Positions 17,358-19,775 of a stretch of 19,775 nucleotides of DNA are shown here, one piece after another. Below the pieces are notes generated by a model. It made no database searches and was not told the DNA's origin. It was given only the letters and a program-made list of their open reading frames with translations. The first letter of the stretch is position 1; each line of letters opens with the position of its first letter. This DNA is from UBA1774 sp045628925 (lineage in GTDB: Bacteria > Bacillota > Clostridia > Oscillospirales > Oscillospiraceae), in the NCBI GenBank assembly GCA_045628925.1, contig JAZQQF010000138.1, positions 1-19,775 on the forward strand. Direction: 5' to 3'. The position numbers were made by a program, and so were the translations under genes.

Positions 17358-17858
17358 CTATTCTGCCTGTTCATCGTGTCTTCTAAGTTCGTATATTACG
17401 ACCGACATCCATTCTCCGCTGATGGTTTTCATTAATCGGTCTCTGTATCCGACCTTGCGGAATCCGAGAGATTCGTGCAGTCTGCAGCTCGCTTCATTCG
17501 TCACGTAAATGTTTGACGTTAATGACCAGAAGCCGTGTTTTCCGCTTTCGTCGATTTCCTTTTGCAGAAGTAATCTGCCGATACCCCTTCCCCGGGCGTC
17601 TGACGCAACGTAAATACTGATTTCCGCTACGCCGCAATAACACGGTCTTTTAGAAAAAGGATGTAATACAACGAAGCCGAGTACTTCACCGTTTTCCTCA
17701 TAAACGTAACAGCATTCGCGGATCAGGCTGTCTTCCCATTCTTCTCTGGTCGGGCATACATACCTGCTGGTCGAGTTTCCCTCGATGATCGCCTCGTTCA
17801 ATATGGAAAGCACCTTTTCAGTATCCGGTTCTGTCATTTCTCTCAGGATTCCGTTCAT
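17358..17858 (-). CDS. GNAT N-acetyltransferase, phosphinothricin acetyltransferase-like
   Basis: This 166-residue protein transfers an acetyl group from acetyl-CoA to an amine. The acetyl-CoA loop is A88-R-G-R-G-I-G94, flanked by ISIYVASD before and RLLLQKEID after. The C-terminal N-E-A-S-x-x-L-H-E-S-L-G-F-x-K-V-G block is typical of GNAT proteins. The overall pattern resembles the phosphinothricin/methionine sulfoximine acetyltransferase group, but the real substrate is unknown. The ATG at 17858 has GAGGG 5 bases upstream; an in-frame start 12 bases earlier is less likely. It is AT-richer than rlmD and lies 28 bases after its stop, with the deaminase gene 58 bases further on. Confidence 0.87.
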   Translation of the reverse strand: MNGILREMTEPDTEKVLSILNEAIIEGNSTSRYVCPTREEWEDSLIRECCYVYEENGEVLGFVVLHPFSKRPCYCGVAEISIYVASDARGRGIGRLLLQKEIDESGKHGFWSLTSNIYVTNEASCRLHESLGFRKVGYRDRLMKTISGEWMSVVIYELRRHDEQAE

Positions 17859-17872
17859 AGTTTCCCTCATTT

Positions 17873-17886
17873 ATTGCATTTGCAAT
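17873..17886. repeat. Short inverted repeat between rlmD and the acetyltransferase gene
   Basis: ATTGCATTTGCAAT is an inverted repeat with 6-base arms around TT. It lies directly after the rlmD stop codon (17887-17889) and before the acetyltransferase ribosome binding site. It is too short for a terminator. It marks the boundary between GC-rich rlmD and AT-richer sequence. Confidence 0.45.
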
Positions 17887-19074
17887 TCAAGCTTGCCGCT
17901 CCGACGATCGTACTGCAGCTTCATCCGAAACCCGAGACAAGAGCACCACCGTCTCACAATGGCTCGTGAACGGGAACAGGTCCACCGGCTGGATGGCCTG
18001 CACCGCATACCCGTGCCCGGTGAGGCTTTTCAGGTCGCGGGCCAGCGTTTCCGGTTCGCAGGAGATATAAACGACCTTCCGCGGCCCCAGCTTCGTCAGC
18101 GCCCGGAGGAAGCGCAGGTCGCTCCCGGCGCGGGGCGGGTCCATGACCACCGCGTCCAGCGTTTCGCCGCGCTTCGCCAGCGCCTCGAGATACGCGGAAG
18201 CGTCGTCCCGCACGAACTCGATGTTTTCGACCCCGTTCCGCGCCGCGTTCCACCGCGCGTCCTCCACCGCGTCCGGGTTCTTCTCCACGCCGATGACCCT
18301 TCCGGCATACTGAGAGAGCAGGATGCCGATGGTGCCGGTGCCGCAGTAAGCGTCCAGCACGGTCTCCGTCCCCGAAAGCGCCAGCAGCTCGATGGCTTTC
18401 CGGTAGAGCGTTTCCGTCATGACCGGGTTCACCTGATAGAAGGAGGCGGGGGAGATGCGGAAAGCGCAGCCCAGCAGCGTGTCCTCGATATATCCGGCCC
18501 CGAACAGCGGGACGTTCTCGCTGCCCAGCGTCAGATTCAGCTTTTTCACGTTGATATTGCGCACGACCGCGGCGATCTCCGGATGGCGGCCCGTCAGCGC
18601 GTTCACGAAGGAACGCTGGGAGGGAAATTCGCCCGGCCCGGTCACCAGCACCACCATGACCTGCCCGGAGAAGCGCCCCCGCCGCACCAGTACGTGGCGG
18701 AAGAAGCCCTCGCCCGTTTCCGGGTCATAGAGCTTCATGCGGAAGCTCTTCAGCAGCCTGCGGACGGTGACCACGATACTGTCGGCCAGCGCGTCCTCGA
18801 TGAGGCAGCTGTCCACCGGGACGACGCGGCGGGTGGAGCTTTGCCACACGCCGGAAACGATGCCGTCCCGCCCCTTTGCGAAAGCGGCCTGCACCTTGCA
18901 GCGGTAGTGGGTCGGGTCGTCCATGCCGAGGATGCGGCTCACGCGCCCGTAGCGGCCCAGCAGGGCGATCTCCCGGCCCTGCTTGAAGTCCAGCTGCTGG
19001 GGATAGGTAAGGTTCTGTAACTGGCACCCGCCGCATTTTTTGCGCACGGGGCAGGTGAAAGTGAAGTCGTTCAT
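17887..19074 (-). CDS. rlmD: RlmD/TrmA-family 23S rRNA (uracil-5-)-methyltransferase
   Basis: This 395-residue enzyme methylates C5 of a uracil in 23S rRNA using S-adenosylmethionine. Iron-sulfur ligands C8-x5-C14-x2-C17 and C59 are present. The methyltransferase core has SPASFYQVN (208-216), DAYCGTGTIG (241-250), MDPPRAG (311-317), the catalytic C339 in YISCEPETLARD, and C-terminal E374 in SHCETVVLLS. An N-terminal TRAM domain is missing, so it is shorter than many homologues. It could be RlmD, RlmCD or another family member. AAAGGA lies 6 bases before the ATG. Its C-terminal coding segment (17944-17985) is the parent type of the partial repeats found upstream of the gene, but it reads DLFPFT where they read D[LM]FPRT. 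Confidence 0.92.
   Translation of the reverse strand: MNDFTFTCPVRKKCGGCQLQNLTYPQQLDFKQGREIALLGRYGRVSRILGMDDPTHYRCKVQAAFAKGRDGIVSGVWQSSTRRVVPVDSCLIEDALADSIVVTVRRLLKSFRMKLYDPETGEGFFRHVLVRRGRFSGQVMVVLVTGPGEFPSQRSFVNALTGRHPEIAAVVRNINVKKLNLTLGSENVPLFGAGYIEDTLLGCAFRISPASFYQVNPVMTETLYRKAIELLALSGTETVLDAYCGTGTIGILLSQYAGRVIGVEKNPDAVEDARWNAARNGVENIEFVRDDASAYLEALAKRGETLDAVVMDPPRAGSDLRFLRALTKLGPRKVVYISCEPETLARDLKSLTGHGYAVQAIQPVDLFPFTSHCETVVLLSRVSDEAAVRSSERQA
17944..17985 (-). other. rlmD 3'-end segment matching the repeat cluster
   Basis: Codons 364-377 of rlmD encode VDLFPFTSHCETVV. This is the uninterrupted form of the site whose left half (D-[LM]-F-P-R-T) and right half (S-H-x-E) occur separately at 19092-19642. 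The 3' end of rlmD/rumA genes is a known integration site for integrative elements in Firmicutes. Confidence 0.6.
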
Positions 19075-19091
19075 ATGGTTTCCTTTATCAT

Positions 19092-19124
19092 TGAGAGTCG
19101 GGCCACCGTCTCCACGTGGGACGA
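19092..19124 (-). repeat. Right half of an rlmD-type 3' end (copy A)
   Basis: On the minus strand this encodes SSHVETVARLS, matching the SHCETVVLLS end of rlmD. It is not in frame with either nearby left half (A1, A2) and lies just before the rlmD ribosome binding site. It cannot be part of rlmD itself, because it is upstream of the rlmD start. Confidence 0.65.
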
Positions 19125-19156
19125 GAAAAGCCGAATGATGTCAAGCTGCTCCGGAC

Positions 19157-19177
19157 AGTTCTCGGAAACATATCGAC
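19157..19177 (-). repeat. Left half of an rlmD-type 3' end (copy A2)
   Basis: On the minus strand this encodes VDMFPRT, followed by V-R. It lies 32 bases upstream of right half A and 29 bases downstream of left half A1. The three pieces occupy three different reading frames. Confidence 0.6.
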
Positions 19178-19206
19178 TGACCGTTGCTGTCTCTGCCATG
19201 CTTGAC

Positions 19207-19227
19207 CGTCCTCGGGAACAAATCAAT
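19207..19227 (-). repeat. Left half of an rlmD-type 3' end (copy A1)
   Basis: On the minus strand this encodes IDLFPRT, followed by V-K-H. Its first bases overlap the TGA stop of the 79-residue gene (19223-19225), so the site begins exactly where that gene ends. Confidence 0.65.
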
Positions 19228-19462
19228 ACCACGCCGCCATGCCCTCGTCCGGAATGATGTCAGCATTGAGCTTTCTGACAAGATCACGGATGGCGTGATT
19301 TGCGTGTGATGTATATCGTAGTTCTGCCACTTTTTCGATCGTGACCGTTTCGTCTATGGTGTCAACGAGTATGATTCCCGGCTCACGTTCCATATCTTTC
19401 TCCGGGAAATATTCATACCGGATATAGCGCTCGTCTTTCTCTTTCAGCCGATAGTAGACCAA
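19223..19462 (-). CDS. Small hypothetical protein, 79 residues
   Basis: I cannot assign a function. The protein is hydrophilic and acidic, has no signal peptide or membrane segment, and ends in GMAAWY. It is bounded by an in-frame TAA just before the TTG start. AAAGGAG lies 11 bases upstream, a little far, and sits inside the end of remnant B. The gene's stop coincides with the start of left half A1. It is therefore framed on both sides by partial rlmD 3' ends, like a cargo gene in a cassette. Base composition is AT-richer than the core genes. Confidence 0.6.
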   Translation of the reverse strand: MVYYRLKEKDERYIRYEYFPEKDMEREPGIILVDTIDETVTIEKVAELRYTSHANHAIRDLVRKLNADIIPDEGMAAWY

Positions 19463-19468
19463 CTCGCG

Positions 19469-19597
19469 TTACACTCCTTTACAACGATCTGCACGGATGA
19501 GGTTTGCTACTGCTTCACAATGGCTCGATAGGCCGAGATTGATGTCAGATTTTTGCCGTGTACGTGGAAACAAATCTACTGCCAAAATGGGCGACAT
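19469..19597 (-). pseudogene. rlmD 3'-end remnant with a 33-bp insert (copy B)
   Basis: A 42-codon open stretch on the minus strand encodes, in one frame, AVDLFPRT (left half, 19559-19579), then 11 unrelated residues (RQKSDINLGLS region, 33 bp), then SHCEAVANLIRAD (right half starting at 19525) and a TAA. In intact rlmD the two halves are adjacent. There is no ribosome binding site before the first ATG, so translation is doubtful. The ribosome binding site of the downstream 79-residue gene lies in its last codons. Confidence 0.6.
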
Positions 19598-19609
19598 CTA
19601 TTTCGGCGC

Positions 19610-19775
19610 TTAAACCTTGTGTGTTCGTGGGAACAGGTCTGCCTCCATGATCTTTACGATATCCGCGTACGACGCTTCATCGGTCACGCGGAAATGGATC
19701 CATCCGCCGTCGTTGCAAGGATATTTGTTATCAATGACTTCTTTTGCCTGTTCCGAGACTTTGTCATATACTTCG
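19610..19775 (-). CDS. C-terminal fragment of a small gene, fused in frame to an rlmD-type repeat
   Basis: Read from the right edge of the window, 54 codons remain open from 19774 to the TAA at 19610-19612, so this is the 3' part of a gene that begins outside. It contains CNDGGWIHFRVTDEASYADI, which faintly resembles the C-terminus of DUF3788-type proteins; that is a weak impression only. The last residues are ADLFPRTHKV, meaning the reading frame runs into a left-half rlmD repeat (copy C) and stops three codons after it. Confidence 0.55.
   Translation of the reverse strand, partial: EVYDKVSEQAKEVIDNKYPCNDGGWIHFRVTDEASYADIVKIMEADLFPRTHKV
19622..19642 (-). repeat. Left half of an rlmD-type 3' end (copy C)
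   Basis: On the minus strand this encodes ADLFPRT, in frame with the truncated gene at the window edge, then H-K-V and a stop. It lies 42 bases upstream of left half B. Confidence 0.6.

Larger units (their letters stand above)
19075..19222. other. Gap before rlmD with repeat remnants, no gene
   Basis: I see no convincing gene here on either strand. It holds the rlmD ribosome binding site at its left edge, right half A (19092-19124), left half A2 (19157-19177) and most of left half A1. The 32-bp and 29-bp spacers between these are unexplained. Confidence 0.6.

Noticed and set aside
17785..19020. Long plus-strand open frame (411 codons) opposite rlmD
   Set aside because: rlmD on the minus strand has all catalytic motifs. 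The plus-strand frame is His/Arg/Ala-rich antisense noise.
19075..19257. Plus-strand 60-codon open frame upstream of rlmD
   Set aside because: No ribosome binding site or recognisable protein; the segment is explained by rlmD-type remnants read on the minus strand.
1..19775. CRISPR array, tRNA or rRNA genes, insertion sequence transposase
   Set aside because: No regularly spaced repeats, cloverleaf-like segments, rRNA signatures or transposase motifs were visible in the window.

Overview
The window looks like a chromosomal segment of a GC-rich Clostridia-type Firmicute (Oscillospirales- or Christensenellales-like). This rests on gene content: RecD2 rather than RecBCD-type RecD, a ComFC-type phosphoribosyltransferase, a YczE/YitT-type membrane protein fused to a cytidylate kinase-like domain, and a short MutS-like ATPase pair. 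Strong GGAGG-type ribosome binding sites, GTG/TTG starts and a Gram-positive style lipoprotein fit the same picture. The taxonomic call is an inference; no rRNA or tRNA gene is present.

Layout. (1) 27-1385, plus strand: a membrane/cytidylate kinase-like fusion closed by a clear terminator (1390-1423). (2) 1474-11051, plus strand: a near-consensus promoter followed by a tightly packed operon uvrA, recD2, comFC, mreB-like, radC-like, uvrB. Three junctions are 4-base or smaller stop/start overlaps (uvrA/recD2, recD2/comFC, mreB-like/radC). The operon ends at a perfect 14-bp hairpin, inside which the ribosome binding site and TTG start of a ZIP metal transporter (11050-11835) lie. (3) 11842-19775, minus strand, convergent: read from the right edge, a truncated small gene, a 79-residue hypothetical gene, rlmD, a GNAT acetyltransferase, a cytidine deaminase, two tandem MutS-like ATPases, a DUF6508-like protein, a lipoprotein and a TrmH-family methyltransferase. 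The strand ends at a hairpin terminator shared with the end of the ZIP gene.

How the genes work together. The plus-strand operon is mainly genome maintenance: UvrA and UvrB recognise bulky DNA lesions, RecD2 is a 5'-3' helicase, ComFC is linked to DNA uptake and replication-fork functions, and RadC is a JAB/MPN-domain protein often found with them. The MreB-like gene sits in this run without mreC or mreD. The minus-strand genes combine RNA modification (RlmD, TrmH family), uncharacterised MutS-like ATPases and small accessory enzymes.

Most unusual region. The segment around rlmD (about 16.9-19.8 kb) is visibly AT-richer outside rlmD itself. It carries a cluster of partial copies of the 3' end of rlmD-type genes. 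Four left halves encode D-[LM]-F-P-R-T and two right halves encode S-H-x-E. They are separated by 33-82 bp inserts or by small genes. They differ from each other mostly at synonymous positions and differ from the resident rlmD (DLFPFT). This looks like layered remains of mobile elements that integrate in the 3' end of rlmD/rumA genes, or a small-gene cassette array built on that site.
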